Assembly: GCA_030424865.1 (NCBI GenBank)
Contig: JAUHVR010000004.1
Coordinates: 1 to 64,000, forward strand
Source of the DNA: Alphaproteobacteria bacterium
Lineage (GTDB): Bacteria > Pseudomonadota > Alphaproteobacteria > Rhodobacterales > Rhodobacteraceae
Reading direction: 5' to 3'
DNA: 64,000 bases
Below, one piece after another: positions 54,358 to 63,221 of the stretch. The notes under the pieces were generated by a model. It was not told the origin of the DNA and did not search any database. It saw only the letters and a program-made list of their open reading frames with translations. Positions within the stretch are counted from its first letter, which is position 1. Each line of letters starts with the position of its first letter. A program made the position numbers and the translations under genes.

Positions 54358-55713
54358 ATGACAGTCAGCTTCGTAATTCTCGCCGCCGGTCAGGGCACCC
54401 GGATGCAGTCGGACCTGCCCAAGGTCCTGCACAAGGTTGCGGGCGCGCCCCTGCTGGTGCACGCCATGCAATCGGCAGCGGCCCTTGACCCCGAACGACT
54501 GGTCGTCGTCGCAGGCCATGGCGCCGAGGAGGTGACCAAGGCCGCACAGGACTACGACCCCGACGCGCAGGTTGTCCTGCAGACCGAACAGCTGGGCACG
54601 GGCCACGCGGTGCAACAGGCGCAAGAGGCGCTGGAGGGCGTCGCGGGGGATGTGATCGTGCTGTATGGCGACACGCCATTTGTGCAGCCCGAGACCCTGC
54701 AGGCCATGGCAGATGCCCGCAAGACCCACGACGTGGTCGTGCTGGGGTTTGAGGCGCGTGACCCCGGCCGCTATGGGCGGCTGGTCATGGACGGAGGCGA
54801 CCTGACTGAGATCGTCGAATACAAGGACGCCGACGAGGCGCAGCGCGCCATCACCCTGTGCAATTCCGGCGTTGTTGCCGCCGACCGCGCGCTGATGTTC
54901 GACCTGCTGGCCGAGGTCGGCAACGACAATGCCTCGGGTGAATTCTACCTGACCGACATTCCGGCGCTGGCCCGCGCCCGTGGGTTGACCGCCACTGCGG
55001 TCACCTGCGACGAGGCCGAAACGCTGGGCGTCAACACCCGCGCGCAACTTGCTGAAGCCGAAGCCTTTTTCCAGTCCCGCATGCGGGCCGAAGCGCTTGA
55101 GACCGGCGTCACCCTGACCGCGCCGGATACAGTGCATTTCGCCTATGACACCATCATCGGCCGCGATGCCGAGGTCGAACCCAACGTGGTCTTCGGCCCG
55201 GGCGTCACCGTCGAAAGCGGCGCGCGCATCCGTGCCTTCAGCCATCTCGAGGGCTGCCACGTCAGCCGCGGCGCGGTTGTCGGCCCCTATGCCCGCCTGC
55301 GCCCCGGCGCGGAACTTGCCGAACACAGCCACGTCGGCAACTTTGTCGAGGTCAAGAACGCCATCCTGCACGAGGGTGTGAAAGCCAATCACCTGACCTA
55401 TATCGGCGACGCCGAGGTGGGTGAAAAAACCAACATTGGCGCGGGCACCATCACCTGCAACTATGACGGCGTGTTCAAGCACCGCACGACGATCGGCAAG
55501 CGGGCCTTCATTGGATCGAACACCATGCTGGTGGCCCCGGTCACCGTCGGAGACGAGGCGATGACGGCCAGCGGTTCGGTGATCACCAAGGATGTTGGCG
55601 ACGGCGCGTTGGCGCTCAGCCGTGCGGCGCAGACGGAAAAACCGGGCATGGCGCGCAAGCTGATGGACATGCTGCGCGCCAAGAAGAAAAAACAGCAGGA
55701 CGGAGCAGTCTGA
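54358..55713 (+). CDS. glmU: Bifunctional GlcN-1-P acetyltransferase / GlcNAc-1-P uridylyltransferase
   Basis: 451 residues, makes UDP-GlcNAc for peptidoglycan and lipopolysaccharide. The uridylyltransferase loop is LAAGQGTRMQSDLPK. The C-terminal half is a left-handed beta helix with hexapeptide repeats (GPYARLRPGAEL, KTNIGAGTITCNYDG, GSNTMLVAPVTVGD). The stop shares a base with the glmS start. Confidence 0.96.
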   Translation: MTVSFVILAAGQGTRMQSDLPKVLHKVAGAPLLVHAMQSAAALDPERLVVVAGHGAEEVTKAAQDYDPDAQVVLQTEQLGTGHAVQQAQEALEGVAGDVIVLYGDTPFVQPETLQAMADARKTHDVVVLGFEARDPGRYGRLVMDGGDLTEIVEYKDADEAQRAITLCNSGVVAADRALMFDLLAEVGNDNASGEFYLTDIPALARARGLTATAVTCDEAETLGVNTRAQLAEAEAFFQSRMRAEALETGVTLTAPDTVHFAYDTIIGRDAEVEPNVVFGPGVTVESGARIRAFSHLEGCHVSRGAVVGPYARLRPGAELAEHSHVGNFVEVKNAILHEGVKANHLTYIGDAEVGEKTNIGAGTITCNYDGVFKHRTTIGKRAFIGSNTMLVAPVTVGDEAMTASGSVITKDVGDGALALSRAAQTEKPGMARKLMDMLRAKKKKQQDGAV

Positions 55714-57533
55714 TGTGTGGAATTGTTGGTGTCCTGGGCGAGCACGAGGCCGCGCCCCTTCTGGTCGAGGCACTCAAGCGCCTTGAGTATCGCGGCTACG
55801 ACAGCGCCGGGATTGCCACCGTGAACGACGGCCATCTGGACCGTCGCCGGGCCGTGGGCAAACTGGTGAACCTGTCGGACCTGTTGGTCCACAACCCCCT
55901 GGCGGGCAAATCCGGCATCGGCCACACACGCTGGGCCACGCACGGCGCGCCCACCACGATCAACGCCCACCCGCACAAGGCCGGTCCGGTTGCCGTGGTC
56001 CACAACGGCATCATCGAGAACTACCGCGAGCTGCGCGCCGAATTGGCCGAGGCCGGCATGAGCTTTGTGACCGACACCGACACCGAGACCATCGCGCTGC
56101 TGACGCAGTATCACCTGGATCAGGGCCTGAACCACGTCGAGGCGGCGCAAAAGACCCTCGGGCGGCTCGAAGGCGCCTTTGCCCTGGTGTTTCTCTTTGA
56201 CGGCCAGGACGACCTGATGATCGCCGCCCGCAAGGGCTCTCCGCTGGCAATTGGCCATGGCGAGGGAGAGGTTTTTGTCGGATCCGATGCCATCGCGCTT
56301 GCGCCGCTGACCGACCAGATCACCTATCTGGAAGAAGGCGACTACGCGATCCTGACGCGCCACACGACCGAGATCCGCGACGAGGCGGGCGCGCTGGTCA
56401 ACCGTCCAATGAAGGTCATCGAGATGGCCAATTCGCGGGTCGACAAGGGCGGCTACAAACACTTCATGGCCAAGGAGATCGCCGAACAGCCGACCGTTCT
56501 GGCGGGTGCCCTGCGGCATTTCCTGACCGCCGAGGGCGAGATCAACATCCCCGCCGAAGACATTGATTTCTCAAAGGTTCAGCGGTTGACGATGGTGGCA
56601 TGTGGCACGGCGTTCTATGCCTGCCTGACGGCCAAATACTGGTTCGAACAACTGGCGCAACTGCCCGTCGACGTCGATATCGCCTCGGAATTCCGCTACC
56701 GCGAGCCCCCGATCCCGGCAGGCACCACAGCGCTGTTTGTCAGCCAGTCCGGCGAAACCGCCGACACGCTGGCCGCCCTGCGCTACTGCCAGGAAAAAGC
56801 GGACAAGATCGTTTCCGTGGTCAACGTCCCCGAAAGCTCGATTGCGCGGGAAAGCGATCTGGCACTGCCAATCCTGGCGGGCGTCGAGGTCGGCGTCGCC
56901 TCGACCAAGGCCTTTACCTGCCAGCTGAACGTGCTGCTGCTTCTGGCGCTCAAGGCGGCTCAGGTGCGTGGCACGCTGTCGGACGAAGACATCGCCCGCA
57001 TCCTGCGGGGGCTGCGTGCCCTGCCGGGCGTTTTCAACTCGGCGCTCGACCGCGACAGCAAGATCAGCGCCGCCGCGCAAAAATTGGCCGAGGCCCGCGA
57101 CGTCCTGTTCCTGGGGCGCGGCACGATGTATCCCCTGGCGCTGGAAGGTGCTTTGAAGCTCAAGGAAATCAGCTATATACACGCCGAAGCTTACGCATCA
57201 GGCGAGCTGAAACATGGCCCCATTGCCCTGATCGACAAACACGTGCCGGTGGTTGTGATGGCCCCACGCGATGCGCTGTTCGACAAGACCGTGTCGAACA
57301 TGCAAGAGGTCATGGCCCGTGGCGGTCGCGTGCTGCTGGTCACCGATCAGGCAGGAGCCGAGGCTGCCGGTGACGATGCCTGGGACACCATCGTCTTGCC
57401 GCAGGTGGACGAGGAACTGACCCCGCTGCTATACGCCCTGCCCGCCCAGCTGATCGCCTATCACGCCGCCATTGCAAAAGGCACCGATGTTGACCAACCT
57501 CGCAACCTGGCGAAATCGGTCACGGTGGAGTAA
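55713..57533 (+). CDS. glmS: Glutamine-fructose-6-phosphate aminotransferase
   Basis: 606 residues, first step of hexosamine synthesis. N-terminal MCGIVGVLG gives the catalytic Cys2 of the glutaminase domain; two SIS domains follow (SQSGETADTL). The C-terminus DQPRNLAKSVTVE is the family tail. No glmS ribozyme is expected or seen upstream; the gene is coupled to glmU. Confidence 0.97.
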   Translation: MCGIVGVLGEHEAAPLLVEALKRLEYRGYDSAGIATVNDGHLDRRRAVGKLVNLSDLLVHNPLAGKSGIGHTRWATHGAPTTINAHPHKAGPVAVVHNGIIENYRELRAELAEAGMSFVTDTDTETIALLTQYHLDQGLNHVEAAQKTLGRLEGAFALVFLFDGQDDLMIAARKGSPLAIGHGEGEVFVGSDAIALAPLTDQITYLEEGDYAILTRHTTEIRDEAGALVNRPMKVIEMANSRVDKGGYKHFMAKEIAEQPTVLAGALRHFLTAEGEINIPAEDIDFSKVQRLTMVACGTAFYACLTAKYWFEQLAQLPVDVDIASEFRYREPPIPAGTTALFVSQSGETADTLAALRYCQEKADKIVSVVNVPESSIARESDLALPILAGVEVGVASTKAFTCQLNVLLLLALKAAQVRGTLSDEDIARILRGLRALPGVFNSALDRDSKISAAAQKLAEARDVLFLGRGTMYPLALEGALKLKEISYIHAEAYASGELKHGPIALIDKHVPVVVMAPRDALFDKTVSNMQEVMARGGRVLLVTDQAGAEAAGDDAWDTIVLPQVDEELTPLLYALPAQLIAYHAAIAKGTDVDQPRNLAKSVTVE

Positions 57534-58087
57534 TGGGCAAGCAATTCGACCAAATCAGCGAGGACCATAGGGCGTTCATCGAAGCGCAACACCTGTTCTT
57601 CAGCGGCACCGCTGCCACCGAAGGCAAGGTGAACGTTTCGCCCAAGGGCATGGACAGCCTGCGCGTCAAGGGTCCGAACCGGGTGATCTGGGTGAACTAC
57701 ACCGGCTCGGGCAATGAAACCGTCGGACACCTGCAGGACAATCCGCGCATGACGCTGATGTGGTGTTCCTTTACCAAGCGCCCGATGATCCTGCGGCTCT
57801 ACGGCACCGCGAAGCTTGTGCACCGGGGTCATCCCGAGTGGGACGCGCTGATCGCCGATTTCGAGGTCACCCGCGCCGCCCGTCAGATCTATGACATGTC
57901 GGTCCAGATGGTGCAGACATCCTGCGGCTACTCGATTCCCTATTTCGACCATGTGGGCGACCGCCCGACCCTGCGGACCTGGGCCGAAGGCAAATCAGAT
58001 GACGAGATCGAGGCCTATTGGCGCGACCGCAACAGCCAAACGCTGGACGGTGTGCCCACAGGCACCTTCGAGGCCAACACCAAGTGA
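57533..58087 (+). CDS. Pyridoxamine 5'-phosphate oxidase family protein
   Basis: 184 residues, split-barrel flavin-binding fold: FFSGTAATEGKVNVSPKGMD, VIWVNYTGSGNETVGHLQDNPRMTLMW, then LYGTAKLVHRG. It is too divergent for true PdxH and more like F420/flavin-dependent reductases of unknown substrate. Starts at the glmS stop codon and overlaps alkD. Confidence 0.8.
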   Translation: MGKQFDQISEDHRAFIEAQHLFFSGTAATEGKVNVSPKGMDSLRVKGPNRVIWVNYTGSGNETVGHLQDNPRMTLMWCSFTKRPMILRLYGTAKLVHRGHPEWDALIADFEVTRAARQIYDMSVQMVQTSCGYSIPYFDHVGDRPTLRTWAEGKSDDEIEAYWRDRNSQTLDGVPTGTFEANTK

Positions 58088-58764
58088 CCGTTGACGAGGC
58101 CTTGGAGGCTCTGAAAGCACTTGCAGAGCCGGGACGCGGGCCGCAGATGGCGGCCTATCACAAGGTACCGCGTGTCTATCTGGGTGTGCCCAACCCCGCG
58201 ACCAATGACCTGACCAAGGACTGGCGGCGCAAACTGTCCGTGCCAGAGCGGGTCGAGCTTGCCCGTCAGCTGTGGGACACCGACATCTTCGAGGCGCGGC
58301 TTGCGGCGGCCAAGGTGCTGACACAGGCGCGCCTGCGCCCCGATGACGGGGCCTGGGCGCTGATCCAGTCATGGTTGCCCGATTTTGATAGCTGGGCGAT
58401 CGCCGACCACGCCTGTATGGCCGGGCAACGCCGCCTGACCGCCGATCCCGCGCGTCTGGATCAGGTCGAGCGCTGGACCACATCCGATCACATGTGGACC
58501 CGCCGCGCCGCGCTGGTGATCACCCTGCCCTGGACCAAGCAGAACCACCCGTCCGAGGCGGATCTGGCGATCCGCGACCGGGTCTTGGGTTGGGCCGCGG
58601 GCTATGTGACGGACCCCGAGTGGTTCATCCAGAAAGCCGTGGCATGGTGGCTTCGGGACCTGTCGAAACACGACCCCGACCGCACTCGTGCCTTTCTGGC
58701 GACACACGGCGAGACGATGAAGCCCTTTGCCCGCAAAGAGGCAGCGCGCCACCTGCCCGCCTAG
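58084..58764 (+). CDS. AlkD-type DNA alkylation repair protein
   Basis: 226 residues of HEAT-like helices. Key family sequence includes YHKVPRVYLGVPNP near the N-terminus and RWTTSDHMWTRRAALV, then VQK...-like FIQKAVAWWLRD, typical of AlkD glycosylases that remove 3-methyladenine and 7-methylguanine. Starts at GTG 58084 inside the previous gene's stop. It ends 4 bases into the convergent lipoprotein gene. Confidence 0.82.
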   Translation: MTVDEALEALKALAEPGRGPQMAAYHKVPRVYLGVPNPATNDLTKDWRRKLSVPERVELARQLWDTDIFEARLAAAKVLTQARLRPDDGAWALIQSWLPDFDSWAIADHACMAGQRRLTADPARLDQVERWTTSDHMWTRRAALVITLPWTKQNHPSEADLAIRDRVLGWAAGYVTDPEWFIQKAVAWWLRDLSKHDPDRTRAFLATHGETMKPFARKEAARHLPA

Positions 58765-59264
58765 TTTGTGCGAAAGACCTCAAGCTCGGGCAGGCCTGTC
58801 AGGGGCACGCCCAGCAATCGCATGGCCGACAGAGATATTCGGCTGCCCCCCGTGGCAGGCCCGTCGATCGGGATCAGGTTGACCTGCGCCGAGGCGCCGG
58901 TTTCCTCGGCATAAACCCGGCCCTTGGCGCCCGCATCAACCAGCGGAGTCTCAAGCCAGAACCCCGGCTGCGACGGATCCCCCAGCGAGGCCACCGTCAC
59001 CCCCAGCGAGACCTCTTCGCCCAGCGCAGGCACCTCGGCAGCAAGGATGCGCTGTTCGTCCGTTGTGGTGTCAAATTGCTCGACCGTGACCGCGTTTTCA
59101 TCGGGTTTCGCCGCGCCCAACGCGTCGGGCCGCGCGCGTGGGCGCACCTGACCTTCGATCAGGGTCGCGGGATCGACCTCATCCGCTGCCCGAGAGAAAT
59201 CGAGTGGCAGCCCATTGCAGCCAGCAAGGCCCAGAACAGCAAAGATCAACAGAATCCGCATCAT
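58761..59264 (-). CDS. Predicted lipoprotein
   Basis: 167 residues from the first of two ATG codons, with lipobox LGLAGC16. The mature part has a basic RPRARPD segment and a soluble domain of about 90 residues with a V/G-rich beta pattern. I recognise no family. It diverges from moaA with an 85-base gap that must hold both promoters. Confidence 0.7.
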   Translation of the reverse strand: MMRILLIFAVLGLAGCNGLPLDFSRAADEVDPATLIEGQVRPRARPDALGAAKPDENAVTVEQFDTTTDEQRILAAEVPALGEEVSLGVTVASLGDPSQPGFWLETPLVDAGAKGRVYAEETGASAQVNLIPIDGPATGGSRISLSAMRLLGVPLTGLPELEVFRTN

Positions 59265-59349
59265 GGCCCAAGTGTAAAATCCGAGGCGTTCCGTCACAAG
59301 CGCAACTCGTCCCTTGTCCGCAATTCCGCCGAGCCCTAAGTTGTTCGGC

Positions 59350-60357
59350 ATGAAAGCGCCTCTTATCGACCCGTTCCACCGTCCGATCAGCTATTTGCGT
59401 GTCTCGGTCACCGACCGCTGCGACTTTCGCTGCGTCTATTGCATGTCGGAAAACATGACCTTTCTGCCCAAGAAAGAGCTGCTGACGCTGGAAGAGCTGG
59501 ACCGCATGTGTTCGACCTTTATTAGCCTGGGCGTCGAAAAGTTGCGGATCACCGGCGGCGAGCCACTGGTGCGGCGCGATATCCTGACCTTCTTCCGGTC
59601 GATGACGCGGCACCTGGACAGCGGCGCCTTGAAGGAGCTGACGCTGACGACCAATGGCTCGCAGCTTGAGAAATACGCGCAGGATCTGTGGGACGCGGGG
59701 GTTCGGCGGGTGAACATCTCGCTCGATACGCTCGACGAGCAGAAGTTTGCCGACATCACCCGCTGGGGCCGCCTGCCGCAGGTGCTGCGCGGGATTGATG
59801 CGGCGCAAAAGGCGGGGCTGCGGGTCAAGATCAACACCGTGGCGCTGAAGGATTTCAACGAAGAAGAGCTGCTGACGCTGACCGAATGGTGCGCCAGCCG
59901 TGACATGGACCTGACCTGGATCGAGGTCATGCCGATGGGCGACATCGGCAACGAGGACCGGCTTGGCCAGTATTGGAAGCTGGACAATCTGCGCGCCCGG
60001 CTGGGGGAACATTACACGCTGACCGACCTGCCCGAACGCACCGGCGGCCCGGCGCGCTATGTGCGGCTGGACGAGACCGGCCAGAAGATCGGCTTCATCA
60101 CGCCGCTGACGCACAATTTTTGCGAAAGCTGCAATCGCGTGCGCCTGACCTGCACGGGCGAGCTGTTCATGTGCCTGGGCCAGGAAGACAACGCCGACCT
60201 GCGCGCCGCCCTGCGCAACCACCCCGAGGACAACGCCCCGCTGGAAGAGGCCATCCGCGCCGCCATCCGGTTGAAGCCCAAGGGGCATGACTTTGATTAT
60301 TCACGGCAAACCGTGGATGGCCGCGTGTCGCGGCACATGAGCCATACGGGCGGTTAA
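59350..60357 (+). CDS. moaA: GTP 3',8-cyclase
   Basis: 335 residues, radical-SAM enzyme, first step of molybdopterin synthesis. The SAM cluster motif is CDFRCVYC and the second cluster lies in [18 protein letters not shown]. The C-terminus ends with the required Gly-Gly (HTGG). The ribosome site is weak. Ends 4 bases into the convergent sulfotransferase gene. Confidence 0.96.
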   Translation: MKAPLIDPFHRPISYLRVSVTDRCDFRCVYCMSENMTFLPKKELLTLEELDRMCSTFISLGVEKLRITGGEPLVRRDILTFFRSMTRHLDSGALKELTLTTNGSQLEKYAQDLWDAGVRRVNISLDTLDEQKFADITRWGRLPQVLRGIDAAQKAGLRVKINTVALKDFNEEELLTLTEWCASRDMDLTWIEVMPMGDIGNEDRLGQYWKLDNLRARLGEHYTLTDLPERTGGPARYVRLDETGQKIGFITPLTHNFCESCNRVRLTCTGELFMCLGQEDNADLRAALRNHPEDNAPLEEAIRAAIRLKPKGHDFDYSRQTVDGRVSRHMSHTGG

Positions 60358-61001
60358 CCGTCGGGATCGTATCCGAGCAGGTCAAAATCCCGCTGATACA
60401 TCCGCTGGATCGTTTTGCGATGGTCCTGGGTAACGTCGTCCTTGCGCATGACAACCCAATCGTCACTTGCCGTGGCATCCAGCGTCTTGTTGGAATGCCG
60501 CAAGGTGGTTTCGATCAATCCCAGTTTCGGGGCAAGAGCCGCGAAATCCCGCCCTATGCTCTCAAGCCGAAACAGCTCGGCTGCCAAAATACCGTTGTGA
60601 TCCAGCAGAAAATCGGCCTGAGGCATCCACTGCACATGCCTCACCTTCTGGATGCGGTTCAGGTAGGCCGAAAACGTGCGTTTTGGCCCCAATCCCAATA
60701 ACTCGCGCAGGTCGCCCCGCTTGTTCAGGAAGTTGAACCCCGACACAAGGCGGTCGACGGGATGTCGGATCAGGGCGAAACGATAGCAGTCCCGAAACAT
60801 CTTGGGCCCAACCTCGCGGCGGATCTGGCGCGCGGTCAGATGTTGCAACCCGCCGGTTTGGTACTTGTTGAACCCAGGTCGAATGAACCCCATCCACAGA
60901 TCGGTTTCAGCGCGCGGCATGGGCCAGATCATGTCTTCGACCGACGACCCGCCGGTTTTGGGAATGTGAATGAAGATCAGTTTCCGGTCCCGACAGATCA
61001 C
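60354..61001 (-). CDS. Sulfotransferase family protein
   Basis: 215 residues. The 5'-phosphosulfate loop is [11 protein letters not shown] at about 10-20; the 3'-phosphate region [18 protein letters not shown] is intact. It probably sulfates a sugar or other acceptor with PAPS. I choose GTG 61001 (first residues [13 protein letters not shown]), which fits the family N-terminus. An earlier GTG at 61061 would overlap the glycosyltransferase gene by 56 bases. Encoded 4 bases after that gene. Confidence 0.8.
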   Translation of the reverse strand: MICRDRKLIFIHIPKTGGSSVEDMIWPMPRAETDLWMGFIRPGFNKYQTGGLQHLTARQIRREVGPKMFRDCYRFALIRHPVDRLVSGFNFLNKRGDLRELLGLGPKRTFSAYLNRIQKVRHVQWMPQADFLLDHNGILAAELFRLESIGRDFAALAPKLGLIETTLRHSNKTLDATASDDWVVMRKDDVTQDHRKTIQRMYQRDFDLLGYDPDG

Positions 61002-61005
61002 GCTG

Positions 61006-61794
61006 TCAGGTTCCCAGATCCGCGTCTGTCCGAGTGATCCAATGCTCACGCAACCAGTCACACCGCTTCGAATACCGGATCAAGGACCCCGTGTAACCAT
61101 CCACGGCATCAGTCATTTTTGGCCGCCCGTGAAAACACACGACGCGGGCATCCGAGGGCAGCTGCGGTGGGCGCAGGTAGTTCACCGGGAACGGGTTGCA
61201 GTCGTATTTGAACGACACGACCTGGGCCTCGGGGATGTAGTCGAAACATCCGCGATTCATGGCCTTGTGCGAGGTATAGCGCTGCTCGGACCCGCGTGCG
61301 GCCTCAACCTCTGCATAGGCATTGGCGGCGATGTCTTCGTACAGGAATCCATGCACCGCAGGGTCATAACGAAAGACAGACCCGTGCCCGGTCGGGCGCC
61401 CCTTGCGCTTTTCCGTCCAGTCGTGGCGCATGCAGACCTGGCCGGGCGCCATGTCGTAGATCTCGGACAAGTCACCCGTTATCACCACATCCAGATCAAA
61501 ACCCAGAACATGCCCTTCAAGGTCAGGGATCAGCCCCTCGCGGAACAAAGAAACCTTCTTCATCGCCCCCTGCCGGTTCGCAACCGCCAGGGCCGCGTCC
61601 ATGTCGGCCTGATAGGGCTCGGACGGCAGTGGCAGGATCTCGACATCCGGGTGGATGCCCTCGGCGTGTTCGGTCATGCACATGAACCGCACAGGGCGGT
61701 CGATGTTGCGCCGAACGCCTGAATACAGGCGGTTCACATATTCAGGGCCAAACAGCGTGCCCCACTTGATGCAGATGATATTCGCAACCGTCAT
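61006..61794 (-). CDS. Glycosyltransferase-like protein
   Basis: 262 residues, likely GT-A fold: IICIKWGTLFGPEYVNRLY at the start, then a DxD at D100-L-D102 (GFDLDVVITG) as metal-nucleotide ligand. Start ATG 61794 with GAGGCGCCCC upstream. It forms a two-gene unit with the sulfotransferase, suggesting sulfated glycan or glycolipid synthesis; the product is unknown. Confidence 0.75.
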   Translation of the reverse strand: MTVANIICIKWGTLFGPEYVNRLYSGVRRNIDRPVRFMCMTEHAEGIHPDVEILPLPSEPYQADMDAALAVANRQGAMKKVSLFREGLIPDLEGHVLGFDLDVVITGDLSEIYDMAPGQVCMRHDWTEKRKGRPTGHGSVFRYDPAVHGFLYEDIAANAYAEVEAARGSEQRYTSHKAMNRGCFDYIPEAQVVSFKYDCNPFPVNYLRPPQLPSDARVVCFHGRPKMTDAVDGYTGSLIRYSKRCDWLREHWITRTDADLGT

Positions 61795-61927
61795 GGGGCG
61801 CCTCTTACGCAAGGGCTTGACCCGCGTCCAGTCGACGCTACGTCATTCAGGTTTTCCATACCTTGAATATAGGTTTTCGGGGGGCTAGATGAGCGACTTC
61901 CCCGAAGACCACCACTCACGACCGAAT

Positions 61928-61960
61928 GACCGCCTGGGGATGCGCAATGCGCAGGCGGTC
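61928..61960. terminator. Terminator-like hairpin after the amidohydrolase gene
   Basis: Arms GACCGCCTG (61928-61936) and CAGGCGGTC (61952-61960) with an inner TGCGCA pairing. No T-run follows, so it may be a Rho-linked or 3'-stabilising structure rather than an intrinsic terminator. Confidence 0.4.
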
Positions 61961-61997
61961 GGGCCACTGCGGACGCGCGGTGGCCCTTTGGGTCGGC

Positions 61998-63161
61998 TCA
62001 GGCTGCAGGCATGCGGCGTTCCACCACCTCTGCGTACCAGCTGCAACCGGCCGGGATGGCCTCGTCGTTGAAGTTGTATTCCTCGTGATGGACCATGGCG
62101 GTGTCGCCGTTGCCGACAAGGATATAGGCGCCGGGCCGTTCTTCGAGCATGAAGGCGAAATCCTCGCCGCCCATGACCTGATCTGCCGTTTCGCAGCCCC
62201 CCGATACGGCCTTGGCGACCTCGGCGGCAAAGGCCGTCTGGTCGTCATGGTTCACCATCACCGGGTAGTTGCGGTTGTAGTTGACGGTCGCCGTCGCGCC
62301 AAAAGCGCTGGCGACGCCCTCGCAGATCTGCGTGATGCGTGCCTCGGCCAGATCGCGGTTCTGCGCGCTCAGCGTCCGGACCGTGCCTTTCAGCAGCACC
62401 GATTGCGGGATGACGTTGAAGGCGTTTGACGAAGTTTCGAACGAGGTGATCGAGACAACGATTTCCGAAGTCGGATCGGCGTTGCGGCTGGCGATGGTCT
62501 GCAGGGCCAGCACGATCTGCGAGGCGGTCACCGTCGGATCGACCGTGTCCTGTGGTTTGGCGGCGTGGCCGCCTTTGCCCTCGATCGTGATATCGATCAG
62601 GTCGGCGGCGGCAAAGAAGGCGCCGGGCCGGATCGCGAAATCGCCGACGGGTTTGCCGGGCCAGTTGTGCATTCCATAGACCTCGTCGATGCCGAACCGC
62701 TCCATCATGCCATCGTCGCACATCTCGCGACCGCCGCCGCCGCCCTCTTCGGCGGGTTGAAAGATCACGACGGCGGTGCCGTCGAAATTGCGGGTCTCGG
62801 ACAGGTATTTGGCGGCCCCAAGCAGCATGGCGGTGTGGCCATCATGTCCGCAGGCATGCATCGCGCCGGGCGTCTTTGAAGCATAGTCCAGCCCCGTCTT
62901 TTCCAGGATCGGCAGCGCATCCATGTCGGCCCGCAAGCCAATGGTTTTGCCCGAGGAATCGCTTTTGCCCTTGATGACGCCCACGACCCCGGTGCGGCCG
63001 ATACCGGTCACCACCTCGTCGCAGCCAAACTCGCGCAGCTTGTCGGCAACCAGCGCGCTGGTGCGGTGCGTTTCGAACAGGATTTCCGGGTGTTCGTGGA
63101 TGTCACGGCGCCAGGCCGTGATCTCGTCGTGTAGTTCTGCAAAGCGATTCTTGATCGGCAT
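61998..63161 (-). CDS. M20-family amidohydrolase (hippurate hydrolase-like)
   Basis: 387 residues, zinc or manganese aminoacylase of the M20D type. Metal ligands are in ACGHDGH (C104, H106, H109), and the general base region is QPAEEGGGGG. The dimerisation domain and the C-terminal VMGGEDFAFM follow. It probably cleaves N-acyl amino acids. ATG 63161 with GGAGA upstream is the start. Confidence 0.9.
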   Translation of the reverse strand: MPIKNRFAELHDEITAWRRDIHEHPEILFETHRTSALVADKLREFGCDEVVTGIGRTGVVGVIKGKSDSSGKTIGLRADMDALPILEKTGLDYASKTPGAMHACGHDGHTAMLLGAAKYLSETRNFDGTAVVIFQPAEEGGGGGREMCDDGMMERFGIDEVYGMHNWPGKPVGDFAIRPGAFFAAADLIDITIEGKGGHAAKPQDTVDPTVTASQIVLALQTIASRNADPTSEIVVSITSFETSSNAFNVIPQSVLLKGTVRTLSAQNRDLAEARITQICEGVASAFGATATVNYNRNYPVMVNHDDQTAFAAEVAKAVSGGCETADQVMGGEDFAFMLEERPGAYILVGNGDTAMVHHEEYNFNDEAIPAGCSWYAEVVERRMPAA

Positions 63162-63221
63162 GAGATGTCTCCAGTTCTCTTGCGGCAGAGACTGGCGCAT
63201 TTTGCGGCCGCGTCAAGATGA

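Noticed and set aside
61002-61061. Longer sulfotransferase start at GTG 61061
   Set aside because: It would overlap the glycosyltransferase gene by 56 bases and precede the usual family start; GTG 61001 fits better.
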